A DNA stretch of 64,000 nucleotides from Inia geoffrensis (lineage: Eukaryota > Chordata > Mammalia > Artiodactyla > Iniidae), in assembly GCA_036417435.1 (NCBI GenBank), contig CM070910.1:16557501-16621500 (forward strand), given 5' to 3'. The position numbers were made by a program, and so were the translations under genes. The notes under the pieces are model-generated. The model did not search any database, was not told where the DNA came from, and saw only the letters and a list, made by a program, of their open reading frames with translations. Below are positions 12,261-23,135 of this stretch, piece after piece (positions within the stretch are counted from its first letter, which is position 1; each line of letters begins with the position of its first letter).

Positions 12261-12544
12261 TCACCTCTTATAAATATCTTCGAGCCACTTCTCATCGTCC
12301 TGTTCCTCGTCATCAATCGGCTCCTCTGTTTCCAGTGGGGTCGGAAGGAAGAACTGGGGTCTCAGCACGGGGTGGCGGACCCGGGACTTCAGTCCGAACT
12401 TGCGCTTCAGCAGGTGGAACTGCTCCTTAACGTAGTGGTAGAACTCGTACTCGTATCTCATTCGCTGGTAGAGAATCTGCACAGCCTCAGGAGAGGGGAC
12501 GGTCTTCTTCACGGTCACAGTCATGTTTCCAAGTTTCCTATGCT
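12261..12544 (-). CDS. UST: UST (uronyl 2-sulfotransferase), last coding exon
   Basis: This exon encodes the C-terminal 93 residues plus two bases of a split Glu codon. The peptide starts HRKLGNMTVTVKK and ends DDEKWLEDIYKR, followed by TGA at 12263-12261. I recognise it as the C-terminus of UST (about 406 residues in human), a type II Golgi membrane enzyme that transfers sulfate from PAPS to the 2-O position of uronyl residues in dermatan/chondroitin sulfate. The exon holds the end of the lumenal sulfotransferase domain: an NMT sequon at exon residues 6-8, a helix-like stretch rich in Tyr and Glu (YEYEFYHYVKEQF), and an acidic tail (EEPIDDEEQDDEKW). The PAPS-binding motifs lie in upstream exons outside this window. 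The 5' boundary is an AG acceptor after a pyrimidine-rich tract, which gives a phase-1 intron. A preserved splice site and intron-like upstream sequence argue against a processed pseudogene. Residues in the KSRVRHPVLRPQFF linker seem to differ from human, as I remember it, while the flanks look unchanged. Confidence 0.93.
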
Positions 12545-12562
12545 CTGCAAAAGAAGCAGGGT
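12545..12562 (-). promoter_or_regulatory. UST: Splice acceptor of the UST last exon
   Basis: Read on the minus strand the sequence is CCTGCTTCTTTTGCAG, then AGCATAGGAAACTTGG. This is a pyrimidine tract ending in CAG immediately before the exon. A second AG two bases later is possible, but only use of the first AG restores the split Glu codon expected before HRKLGN. Confidence 0.85.
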
Positions 12563-12832
12563 TGCACGTGAGCCGTTGTCTGCAATGCTGCAGCTTAAAG
12601 GGGATGATGGTGAGGTCCTGTGTTACCTGCATAATACTGGCAGCTCCTAAGGAAAGAAACTAAACATTCAAGGAATAGAAGGGGTAAATGGCTTCCCAGC
12701 AACATTGGGAAAGATTTCACCGTATGCCACGTGTTAATATCAACACCAGTTGACTAAACTTAAACTAGCTAATATCCCTTTCGTGGGATGTGAATAATGA
12801 GATTTGACCACAACTCAATGGTAACTATAAGT

Positions 12833-13149
12833 TATACATTTTTTTTTTAACCCCACATTTGTTTATTCATTTATTTTTGGCTGTGTTGGGTCTTCGTTTC
12901 TGTGCGAGGGCTTTCTCTAGTTGTGGCAGGCTGGGGCCACTCTTCATCGTGGTGTGCGGGCCTCTCACTATCGCGGCCTCTCTTGTTGCGGAGCACAGGC
13001 TCCAGACGCGCAGGCTCAGTAGTTGTGGCTCACGGGCCTACTTGCTCTGCGGCATGTGGGATCTTCCCAGACCAGGGCTCGAACCCGTGTCCCCTGCATT
13101 AGCAGGCAGATTCTCAATCGCTGCGCCACCAGGGAAGCCCCTATACATT
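12833..13149 (-). mobile_element. Older, longer CHR-type SINE (about 300 bp)
   Basis: The body at 12841-13141 has the CHR head at its right end (CTGCGCCACCAGGGAAGCC on the plus strand). It also has a longer left part, GGCTGTGTTGGGTCTTCG, absent from the 200-bp copies, so it belongs to the long CHR type. TATACATT is duplicated at 12833-12840 and 13142-13149. It is more diverged than the other copies. It lies about 300 bp inside the UST intron, in the sense orientation. Confidence 0.88.
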
Positions 13150-13399
13150 CTTTTGGGCAGCAAAATCTACCTGCTTTTCATTTTTATTTCCTGTTACTTT
13201 CAGAAGGAAGCACAGAAAAAAGCTGTCTCGCCACTTGCTAATCATCTTGGTTTTTTATTTTAAAATATCGACATCTATTATTTAAAGTTTAATTTGATAC
13301 AAACGCCATTGCATTTCACTATTTCAGCAAGGTGTCTGCTGAGAAAAGGAAAGGAAAGACCGTCAGATTCCCTAAATACAATTTTAACTGTTGTCAATT

Positions 13400-14825
13400 T
13401 TGAATGGTTATTTTTTTATTGTGGTAAAATATATAACTAAAATTTGTTTAATTTAATATTAACACTTAACAACATAAAATGCTATTTATATGTTTTATAT
13501 ATATATATTTATGTGACAAAATTTTAAACATTTTGAACTATACGTTCGGGTGGAACTAATTACATTCATAATGCTGTGCAACTATCACCGCTATTTTCAA
13601 AATTCTTTCATCACTCCAAACAGGACCTCTGTACCCATTTAACAATAGCTCCCTATACCTCTCCTCTTCCTACCCTTCCCCAGGTAACCTCTCATCTACT
13701 TTCTGTCTATGAATCTGTCTATTCTAGGCACCTCATATTAAGTGGCATCACACAATACTTGCCCTTTTGTGTCTGGCTTTTTCCCACGTACATAATGTTT
13801 TCAAGGTCCATCTATTTTGTAACATATATCAGTACTTCATTAGCTTTTATGGCTGAATGATATTCCATTATATGAAAGTACCATAATTTGTCTATCCATA
13901 TATCCACTGACGGACATTTGGGTTTCTCTACCTTTTGGCTACCGTGAAGAGTGCTGCTATGAACATTTCTGTAAAGGTCTTCATTTGAGTCCCTGTTCTC
14001 CGTTTCTTCTGGGATTCCACCTAAAGCGGAGTTGCTGGTTCATACGGCAATTCTATGTTTCACTTTTCGAGGAGCCACCAAACTATTCTCCTCAGTGGCG
14101 GCACCACTAAGTATCCCTGGCAGCGATGTCTGAAGGTCCCAATTTCTCCAAATCCTCTTCTACAATTGTTCTTTTCCATTTTCAAAAAACTCGTCGCTCT
14201 CCCAGCAAGTGCGGACTGGGTATCTCTTTGTGGTCTTGATTTTCATTTCACTGATGGTTAATGATGCAGAGCATCTTTTTTCATGTGTTTGTGGTCATTT
14301 GTATATCCTTTTGGGATAAATGTCTATTCAAGTCCTTTGCCTGTTTTGAATTGTTTAATTTTTTTTGTTGTTAAGTTGGTATTTTTTTTAATATATTCTG
14401 GATATTCTACATATATATCAGGAATATGATTTGCAAATATTTTCTCCCATTCTGTAGGTTGTCTTTTTATCTGTTGATAGTTTTCTTTGATGCGCAAAAA
14501 TCTTTCATTTTAATGAAGACCAATTTATCTTTTTTTTTTTTTTTTTTGGCGGTACGTGGGCCTCTCACTGTTGTGGCCTCTCCTGTTGCAGAGCACAGGC
14601 TCCGGACGCGCCGGCTCAGCGGCCATGACTCACGGGCCCAGCCGCTCCGCGGCACGTGGGTCTTCCCGGACCGGGGCACGAACCCGTATCCCCTGCATCG
14701 GCAGGCGGACTCTCAGCCACTGCGCCACCAGGGAAGCCCTAACTTATCTATTTTTTTTGTTACCTGTACCAAGTGGGTTTGTGATAGAACATTTTGTAAT
14801 ATCTGTCTTCACTAAAGATATTAAC
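13400..14825 (-). mobile_element. Ancient L1 (L1M-like) 3' region interrupted by a SINE
   Basis: The plus strand carries antisense old-L1 landmarks in order: TTATTGTGGTAAAATATATA, TCTATTCTAGGCACCTCATA, GGCTGAATGATATTCCATTA, TATCCACTGACGGACATTTG and TTTTCTCCCATTCTGTAGG. It resumes after the SINE at 14740. Strong divergence means old age. It is sense-oriented relative to UST. Confidence 0.8.
14522..14749 (-). mobile_element. CHR-type SINE nested in an ancient L1
   Basis: The element at about 14531-14740 has a T-tract, GCGGTACGTGGGCC and a terminal CCACCAGGGAAGCCC. The flanks AATTTATCT (14522-14530) and AACTTATCT (14741-14749) form a one-mismatch target-site duplication inside the L1. Confidence 0.92.
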
Positions 14826-16582
14826 TATAGCTACTCCGAGGCAACACATGTTAATAGGCTTGAAGTATAGATCTCTTTGGGTTTTTAAAAGACAGAGCTT
14901 AAAAAGATGGTATTAAAGATAGACAAGGCACACAGAGGCCCCGGAAAAAAATTCGCTCATTTCCAGGCTCCTCTGGCACCTTCCTCTTGAAGCACTGTAA
15001 ATGTGTGGAGTCTTGCTATCTCATGCCAGAAAAATAGTAGGATTCCTATGATTTTAAAATAAATTCTTTAGTTAAATTATTTGACCCAAGCTATTCCAAA
15101 AAGAATGTAAGGAATTTTACAAAAATATATATGATGCAATTAGCTAAACAGTTAAGGAAATTGGGCAAAGGGAGAATGAAGGTAGGAAAGAAAAAAGGAG
15201 AAAGGTCAGTGTTGGGGGTAACGGCTGCCCCTCCCCATATGGGAGGGTCTCCATAGAGCCATGCTCCTGCCTCTTGCCCCAGCCCCTCATTCGGGGGAGG
15301 TAAGCCAGGTTCCAGGGCCAGATGGTTTTTCTGATTGTGCCTTTGGGATAAAGGATTGAGATGCTCTCTCCTCTGGGGAGAGTGTGCCTGTCTGCAGAGA
15401 CTTCACATCCTCCTGTAGAGGAGGGCGAGGGCTTTCAGCCACAATCTGTGACTCGATGGGCGAGTCTGTGGAAGTCAGGATGGAATGTTACCGGTCCATT
15501 TCTGCTCACACCTCAGCTAAGTTCTCCCACCCAGCTTTACTTGGTAATAAAGCTGACATTTGGACCTCCATCTCTGTCTCCAGTATTGATTTCTCACATA
15601 GTTTAGAACCCAGGCAGGAGGAAAGGGGTGTTGTTTAGTCATCCGTCTCTCAGACCCCAATATCGAGGAACACAAAATATATGTTGTGAAGTCCTAACCG
15701 CTTATGTTGGAGGTGGGTCAAGAGTTTGGCCCTAAACTTTCTAGCAGTTAACAAACAGTGTATATTACTCTTCGTGGAACACAATCCATTCACATCTATT
15801 CCTAGTTGTAATGCCATAAAGAAATATATTCTGTGAATTTTCATAAGAAAAAATTGTATGGAATTAGCAATATTTTGATAACATCCTTAGAGTAAGTTCA
15901 GCCATGGGTTTCACGGGGGCCAGAGGAAAGTAGCACGTGTCAGGTTCTCAACTCTGGCTTGATTGGGGAACACATTACAGAAAATCTAGACCAGCGGTTT
16001 CTAACTCTCCTGAAAACCTGACTAAAGCTCATGTTCAGGAAGATAGGAAGGGTACATGGAAACCCATATATGAAGATCTTAGGCATTTACGGATCTGTAG
16101 AAACCCCTGATTTTGAGAAACCAAAAAACTGCACTTCCTTCAACAATCTTTCATATACTTTCTTTGTTCTAATATTAGCTCCAGTGTAATTGATAAATAT
16201 TGGAATTAGTTATTTTATGTGCTGGCCTTATATACAGTCATAAACATTGCAATGGCAAAGAGAGGAGGACTTAGATTTACATTTTATGAAAAGGGAGGGG
16301 CTTAAAAGTGCCTGGAACTTAAATAGAAGGCCACCCTGCCCTGTTTTGGAGGGAGGCCCAAGAGAGTAAGCATAGGGGAGCCTGGTCTTTGTAAAGAAGT
16401 AACTTGGGGTCTGCTCTATTGTGGGGCCTCAAAGTGCTTTAAGGTTGAAACACTGTTTTCCTAAAAATAACGTACAGCAAGTGTAATCACTGACTACAAA
16501 GCCATCCCAAGAGAGTACCCAGTGAATTTTTAACCTAGAGCAAGATAACTTCTTAGACTAGTCTTCAAAATAAATTAGATAC
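14826..16582. other. Unique intron sequence
   Basis: No exon or confident repeat is seen. A moderately GC-rich patch at 15200-15620 has short open frames without recognisable motifs. Confidence 0.5.
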
Positions 16583-16774
16583 AAAATGTTGATCTATTTA
16601 AGGGGGGAGGGATTAATTTGAATAGTGGGATTAACATATACACACTACTATATATAAAATAGATAACTAATAAGACCTGCTGTATAGCACAGGGAACTCT
16701 ACTCAATACTCTGTAATGGCCTATATGGAAAAAGAACCTTAAAAAAAAAAAAAAAAAACAAGAGAGAGTGGATA

Positions 16775-17314
16775 GCAGCGCTGTGCGTGGCGCTTATCCC
16801 AGACAAGCTGAGTAGTCTGCATAGCCATTTCACACGAGGAACTCTGATCTGAAGTGCTGAGTGCAAGGCCTTTGCACGCGGCACCCGATGAGACAAGAGT
16901 TTCAAAAAGTGCATGTGAAAAACCATCACCTGGGACGCACTGTGCTGATTCTGATCAAATAAATTAAAGGTGAGCTGGATGGACTAGAGAAAGCTCCTAG
17001 AATAGACTCAGTAGCCATGTGGTGAAAAATGGAAAGACCCCAAATGAAAGGAGCCTGGATCACAGTATCACAACTAGGAGGAATGTTGTCCATTCTGCAA
17101 CATCAGTGCTGGATTTTGAGCATCCCCATATTTTGTTGACATCTCTCATCTGCTTTCATCTCTTCTTGAGGATTTATGCCTGTGTATGAGTGCATTCAGA
17201 GCTTCAGCATTCCAGCATTAATTACAATATGAATGCACTGCTTCACATTGTGCAATACAAAGACTCTGGATGTGTCATTAAAAGAGAAAATCTTTAATAC
17301 TAAAAACTAAAAAG
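16775..17314 (+). other. Unrecognised 540-bp segment inside the L1 target-site duplications
   Basis: This lies between the left TSD copy and the first L1 5' UTR bases. It has unique-looking composition, including GCAGCGCTGTGCGTGGCG at its start, and shows no repeat or coding motif that I know. Its position fits a 5' transduction (upstream genomic sequence carried with the L1 transcript). It could instead be an unfamiliar 5' UTR extension. Confidence 0.5.
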
Positions 17315-17539
17315 AGGAGGACCTTCAAAATGGCAGAGGAGTACGACGTGGAGATCACCTTCCTCCCCACAAATACATCAAAAATACACCTACATGTGGA
17401 ACAACTCCTACAGAACATCTACTGAATGCGGGCAGACCACCTCAGACCTCCCAAAAGGCAAGAAAGTCCCCACGTCCTGGGTAGGGCAAAAGAGGAAAGA
17501 ATAAATGGAGACAGAAGCATAGGGACGGGACTGGTTCTC

Positions 17540-20244
17540 AAAAGCTGGTTCTTTGAGAAGATAAAATTGATAAACAGCCAAACTCATCAAGGAAAAAAGG
17601 GAGAAGACTCAAATCAATAGAATTAGAAATGAAAAAGATGTAACAACTGACACTGCAGAAATACAACGGATCATGAGAGATTACTACAAGAAACTATATG
17701 CCAATAAAATGGACAACCTGGAAGAAATGGACAAATTCTTAGAAAAGCACAACCTTCTGAGACTGAACCAGGAAGAAATAGAAAATATAAACAGATCAAC
17801 CACAAGCACTGAAATTGAGACTGTGATTAAAAATCTTCCAACAAACAAAAGCCCAGGACCAGATGGCTTCACAGGCGAATTCTATCAAACACTTAGAGAA
17901 GAGCTAACACCTATCCTCAAACTCTTCCAAAATATAGCAGAGGGAGGAACACTCCCAAACTCATTCTACAAGGCCACCATCACCCTGACACCAAAAGCAG
18001 ACAAAGATGTCACAAAAAAAGAAAACTACAGGCCAGTATCACTGATGAACATAGATGCAAAAGTCCTCAACAAAATACTAGCAAACAGAATCCAACAGCA
18101 CTGTAAAAGGATCATACAACATGATCAAGTGGGGTTTATCCCAGGAATGCAAGGATTCTTCAATATACGCAAATCAATTGATGTGATACACCATATTAAC
18201 AAACTGAGGGAGAAAAACCACATGATAATCTCAATAGACACAGAAAAGGCTTTCTACAAAAATCAACACCCATTTTTGATAAAAACTCTTTAGAAAGTAG
18301 GCATAGAGGGAACCTACCACAACATAATAAAGGCCATATATGACAAACCCACAGCCAAACATCGTTCTCAATGGTGAAAAACTGAAACCGTTTCCACTAA
18401 GATCAGGAAGAAGACAAGCCTGCCCACTGTCACCACTATTATTCAACATAGTTTGGGAAGTTTTAGCCACAGCAATCAGAGAAGAAAAAGAAATAAAAGG
18501 AATCCAAATCAGGGAAGAAGTAAAACTGTCACTGTTTGCAGATGACATGATAGTACACAAAGAGAATCATAAAGACGCTACCAGAAAACTACTAGAGCTA
18601 ATCAATGAATTTGGTAAAGTAGCAGGATATAAAATTAATGCACAGAAATCTCTTGCACTCCTATACACTTGTGATGAATTATCTGAAAGAGGAATTAAGG
18701 AAACACTCCATTTACTATTGCAACAAAAAGAATAAAATACCTAGGAATAAACCTACCTAAGGAGACAAAAGACCTGTATGTAGAAAACTATAAGATACTG
18801 ATGAAAGAAAACAGATGGAGAGATATACCATACCATGTTCTCGGATTGGAAGAAGTAACATTGTGAAAATGACTATATTACTCAAAGCAGTCTACAGATT
18901 CAGTGCAATCCCTATCAAACTACCACTGGCATTTTCCACAGAACTGGAACAAAAAATTTCACAATCAGTATGGAAACACAAAAGATCCCGAATAGCCAAA
19001 GCAATCTTGAGAGAGAAAAACGGAACTGGAGGAACCTGGCTCCCTGACTTCAGACTATACTACAAAGCTACAGTAATCAAGACAGTATGGTACTGGCACA
19101 AAAAACAGAAGTATAGATCAATGGAACAGGATAGAAGCCCAGAGATAAACCCACGCACATATGGTCACCTAATCTTTGATAAAGGAAGTAAGAATATACA
19201 CTGGAGAAAAGACAGCCTCTTCAATAAGTGGTGTTGGGAAAACTGGACTCCTGCATGTAAAAGAATGAAATTAGAACACCCCCTAACACCATACACAAAA
19301 ATAAACTCAAAATGGATTAAATACCTAAACGTAAGGCCAGACACCATAAAACTCTTAGAGGAAAACATAGGCAGGAACACTCTATGACATAAATCACAGC
19401 AAGATTCTTTTTGATCCACCTCCTAGAGAAATGGAAATAAAAACAAAAATAAAACAAATGGGACCTATTGAAACTTAAAACCTTTTGCACAGCAAAGGAA
19501 AACATAAACAAGATGAAAAGACAACACTCAGAACGGGAGAAAATATTTGCAAATGAAGCAACTGACAAAGGACTAATCTCCAAAATATACAAGCAGCTCA
19601 TGTAGCTCAATATCAAAGAAACAAACAACCCAATCCAAAAATGGGCAGAAGATCTAAACAGACATTTCACCAAATATACAGACTGCCAACAAACACATGA
19701 AAGGATGCTCAACATCACTAATCCTTAGAGAAAGGCAAATCAAAGCTACAATGAGGTATCACCTCACACCAGTCAGAATGGCCATCACCAAGAAATCTAC
19801 AAACAGTAAATGCTGGAGAGGGTGTGGAGAAAAAGGAACCCTCTTGCACTGCTGTGGGAATGTAAATTGATACAGCCACTACAGAGAACAGTATGGAGGT
19901 TCCTTAAAAAACTAAAAATAGAACTACCATATGACCCAGCAATCCCACTACTGGGCATATACCCTGAGAAAACCATAATTCAAATAGAGTCATGTACCAC
20001 AATGTTCATTGCAGCACTACTTACAATAGCCAGGACATGGAAGCAACCTAAGTGTCCATCAACAGATGAATGGATAAAGAAGTTGCGGCACATATATACA
20101 ATGGAATATTACTCAGCCATAAAAAGAAACAAAATTGGGATATTTGTAGTGAGGTGGATGGACCTAGAATCTGTCATACAGAGTGAAATAAGTCAGAAAG
20201 AGAAAAACAAATGCCGTATGCTAACACATATATACGGAATCTAA
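17540..20244 (+). pseudogene. L1 ORF2 remnant (reverse transcriptase and C-terminal part)
   Basis: The reading starts in the linker before the reverse transcriptase. It shows [15 protein letters not shown], the [17 protein letters not shown] block, PLSPLLFN and the FADDM active-site box (about 18535-18549), followed by the Cys-rich end (CWRGCG-like, CPSTDEWIKK). It is broken by a stop at 18291-18293 and by several frameshifts, near 18340-18355, 18735, 18815 and after 19387. The endonuclease domain is absent. It cannot encode an active protein. Confidence 0.92.
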
Positions 20245-20750
20245 AAAAAAAGAAATGGTTCTGAAGAACCTAGGGGCAGGACAGGAATAAAGATGTAGAT
20301 GTAGAGAATGGACTTGAGGACACGGGGAGGGGGAAGGGTAAGCTGGGATGAAGTGAGAGAGTGGCGTGGACATATATACACTACCAACTGTAAAATAGAT
20401 AGCTAGTGGGAAGCAGCCGCACAGCACAGGGAGATCAGCTCGGTGCTTTGTGTCCCCCTAGAGGGGTGGGATAGGGAGGGTGGGAGGGAGACACAAGAGG
20501 GAGGGGATATGGGGATTTATGTATACATACAGCTGATTCACCTTGTTTTACAGCAGAAACTAACACAGCATTGTAAAATAAATATACTCCAATAAAGATG
20601 TTTAAAAAAAAAAGAGTGGATATATGTATATGTATAGCTGATTCACTTTGCTGTATACCTGAAAGTAACACAACATTGTAAATCAACTATACTCCAATAA
20701 AAATTTTTTAAAAATTAAAATAACAAATAAATAAAATGTTGATCTATTTA

Positions 20751-21535
20751 ATGGATTGAGTTGACTTGCTCTAATGGGTTATTAATATCAAGCTGGTAAA
20801 ATTTTGTGAAGGTTTTTTAAAATGACGGCATGATGGATTTATATGTTTCCCTGTTTGGTTGTGATTATGTTAACTAGGTCGATAGATTTAAAGCTACTCC
20901 TGGTTCATCACAACAAAACTCTCTTCCCTGCATGTTTTTCTCCATGGCTGGGGATGGGCAAGTTGGTGGGTGGGCAGAGCAGGTATGTCAAAGATGATAG
21001 TATGTCATTCAAGCACAATGGAAAGAACCAGGATATATTTACATCATTAATTAATTGATTTGTCAAGAGATGGGGATGGTCTCAGCTGAGCCTGATCCCT
21101 TGTGGTGTATGTTTATAGTAACAGTTACATTTAGTGAGGACTAAGGTGTACCAAGCACTAAACTAGGCACTTATACATGGAATCGTATTTAATCCTCACA
21201 TTAACCCCTCATGGAAGAGCCATGTTATAGATGAAGAAACTGAGGCAGAGCCAAGACTCTGACTGGTTCAAGGTCATGTAGCTGAAAAGAGGCAGAGGCA
21301 GGAGGGTCTGCATGGTAAGCAATTGTTGTGCTTTTGCTGCAGAAAGGCCAGCAACCTCATCACTGTCCCTCTCATGTTTCTCCAAAAGCAATGGAACATA
21401 ACGGTAGTCAGCAGGTGGGCCTAAAGCCTACCACTCCTCATGTTGACCGGGGAGTCCAGATTGTAGTAGATCTTGCAGGAAATAAGCAGGCATTTTAGTA
21501 GGGATGGCTAGTGGGTTTATAATCCGGAGGAAGAA
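20751..21535. other. Unique intron with one MIR
   Basis: No gene is visible. The only recognised element is the MIR at about 21110-21310, listed separately. Confidence 0.5.
21110..21310 (+). repeat. MIR
   Basis: MIR order is visible: ACCAAGCACTAAACTAGGCAC, then TTTAATCCTCACATTAACC, then ATAGATGAAGAAACTGAGGC and CAAGGTCATGTAGCTG. Typical MIR divergence. Confidence 0.75.
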
Positions 21536-21783
21536 AAAGGTTGATTTATTTTATTTTATTTTATTATTATTTTTTTTTGCGGTACGCGGGCCTCTCACTG
21601 TTGTGGCCTCTCCCGTTGCGGAGCACAGGCTCCGGACGCGCAGGCTCAGTGGCCATGGCTCACGGGCCCAGCCGCTCCGCGGCATGTGGGATCTTCCCGG
21701 ACCGGGGCACGAACCCGTGTCCCCTGCATCGGCAGGCGGACTTTCAACCACTGCGCCACCAGGGAAGCCCAAAGGTTGATTTA
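21536..21783 (-). mobile_element. CHR-type SINE with 13-bp TSD
   Basis: The body is at 21549-21770, with an ATTTT/ATTATT tail, GCGGTACGCGGGCC and a terminal CCAGGGAAGCCC. aaaggttgattta is repeated exactly at 21536-21548 and 21771-21783. The copy is very close to the young consensus, so the insertion is probably recent. Confidence 0.95.
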
Positions 21784-22529
21784 AAAAAGGAAATTGGACT
21801 AGGTTATCTCCCGGTCCAATAAGAAAGGCCAACATGCAGAGTCAATGATGAAAATGAACATAATCATCAGTATGTGGAGAGTTCCTCAGTTCCAGGAAAG
21901 CTCTTCCTGGTGTTTTATTTAGCCTGAACTTATAGGTGTTTCTAGTAGGAATCAGTATTCAGGAACCCCGTCAGACACTGACCCAGGATCTACAAAGTTT
22001 GGGGAAAGTCAGCCTTCTTGCAATGACCAGAGTCTGAACTTCACAGTGTTCTCCATCAAGTCAGTGCTGGGGATCCCACTTACAGCCCCATTCATTGACT
22101 TATTTTATCCAAATTTTATAAGGTAATGGGAGATCTCTAATAAGATTCATATTTGATAAGATTCCAATTAGCCTTTCCAACCAAATTTTAATTACACATC
22201 ACCTCACTCTCCTGATGAAAGTGTTTGGGCTATTGGGTAGTACCAGTAAGAACAAACACTAGCAGACTGAGTCCTGTGCTTGCTAGAAAACTCAACAGAT
22301 AGGGACAGACTTTTAGGCTAAGAGTAAAGGGAAATGTTTCATTTGTGGCTATAAGACAAAGTTTTGCAAGATCCTTTTTTGGATAGCAACAGATTGCCAA
22401 GTGTATTTCGGTTACCTCAACCCTCCTTAGGCTCCTTAGCCCCTGTCTAAACATGAGGGGTACTGACAGCTGGTTCAGAGGACACTTAGGACAGATGATT
22501 TTTTTATTTTATTAGGCTCCAGTTTTGCA
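21784..22529. other. Unique intron sequence
   Basis: I see no exon, RNA gene or repeat that I can name. Confidence 0.45.
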
Positions 22530-23135
22530 TTGATATCCAATCCTTGCTCCATCCATCTGTGGCCTTCTCTCTCCCTCACTCTTGCTCTATCTACCTTCTC
22601 TCTTCTTCATTGTCAACCTCTCCTTCTCAACTGGCTCCTTACCCCCTGCAAATCAAATGTGTTCAAGTCTCCTTAAAGAAAACCCTTAAGTCTCATGTCC
22701 TCCTCTATCTTCTCTCTCTCCTCTCCATCACAACCAAACTTCTTGAAGAGCTGTCTAAATTTGGTGTCACCAGATTTTCAACGTACTCACATGATTGGAC
22801 TCATCAAAACCTGGTTTCTGTCCTCTCAATGCTCCAGTCCAGTCAAATTGCTCTTGCTTCCTTGTTGATAACTCAGTGGACATTTCTCAGTTCTTCTATG
22901 ACTCCTTAGCATGACCTCACAACACTGATGGCTACACACGCCATCTTGGAACCGTCTTCCTGTGGCGTCTACAAGAGCATTTCCCTGGTGGACTCCTTCT
23001 GACTGCTCCCCCTTCAGTGCTCTATGCCCAGTGCTCTTTCCCTGCTTGTTCTTTAAGTGTCAGCGCTCCCAGGGCTCTGGCCCAGCCTCTTCCCTTCTCC
23101 CTCCCTTCCTCTCTGGCTAGTGTCATCCAACCCTC
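22530..23135 (+). mobile_element. L2 (LINE2) ORF2-region fragment
   Basis: A pyrimidine-rich stretch shows decayed L2 landmarks: AAACTTCTTGAAGAGCTGTC, CTCCAGTCCAGTCAAATTGC, GGACATTTCTCAGTTCTTC and CCAGGGCTCTGGCCCAGCC, in the L2 order leading into the reverse transcriptase. The frame is heavily broken. Confidence 0.55.

Larger units (their letters stand above)
16765..20622 (+). mobile_element. Composite L1 insertion with extra 5' sequence and 10-bp TSD
   Basis: agagtggata flanks the insert exactly at 16765-16774 and 20613-20622, and a poly-A (20604-20613) ends it. The insert (16775-20612) has three parts. The first is about 540 bp that I do not recognise as L1. The second is about 210 bp of L1 5' UTR (from 17315; landmarks CCTTCAAAATGGCAGAGG and ACGTGGAGATCACC). 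The third is L1 from mid-ORF2 to the 3' end (from about 17540). The promoter-side remainder, ORF1 and the endonuclease half of ORF2 are missing at a junction near 17531-17545. It is antisense to UST. Confidence 0.85.
16583..20750 (+). mobile_element. Older L1 3' end with 18-bp TSD, split by a later insertion
   Basis: The left half (16601-16774) and right half (20623-20732) together form one L1 3' UTR. The left half runs through CTGCTGTATAGCACAGGG and GCCTATATGGAAAAAGAACC. The right half continues with TATGTATATGTATAGCTG to TATACTCCAATAAAAATTT. Both belong to one insertion because aaaatgttgatctattta occurs exactly at 16583-16600 and 20733-20750. The intervening 3.8 kb is a second, younger insertion. 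Confidence 0.9.

Noticed and set aside
12545..12632. Upstream continuation of the UST frame with a Met at 12632
   Set aside because: This is intron sequence before the AG acceptor; the frame happens to stay open for 29 codons.
12372..12650. Plus-strand 92-codon frame
   Set aside because: It is the antisense shadow of the UST exon.
17673..20244. Long open frames resembling a reverse transcriptase as a novel gene
   Set aside because: This is L1 ORF2 broken by stops and frameshifts, without an endonuclease half; a dead retrotransposon. The same applies to 33410-33712 and 35123-37396.
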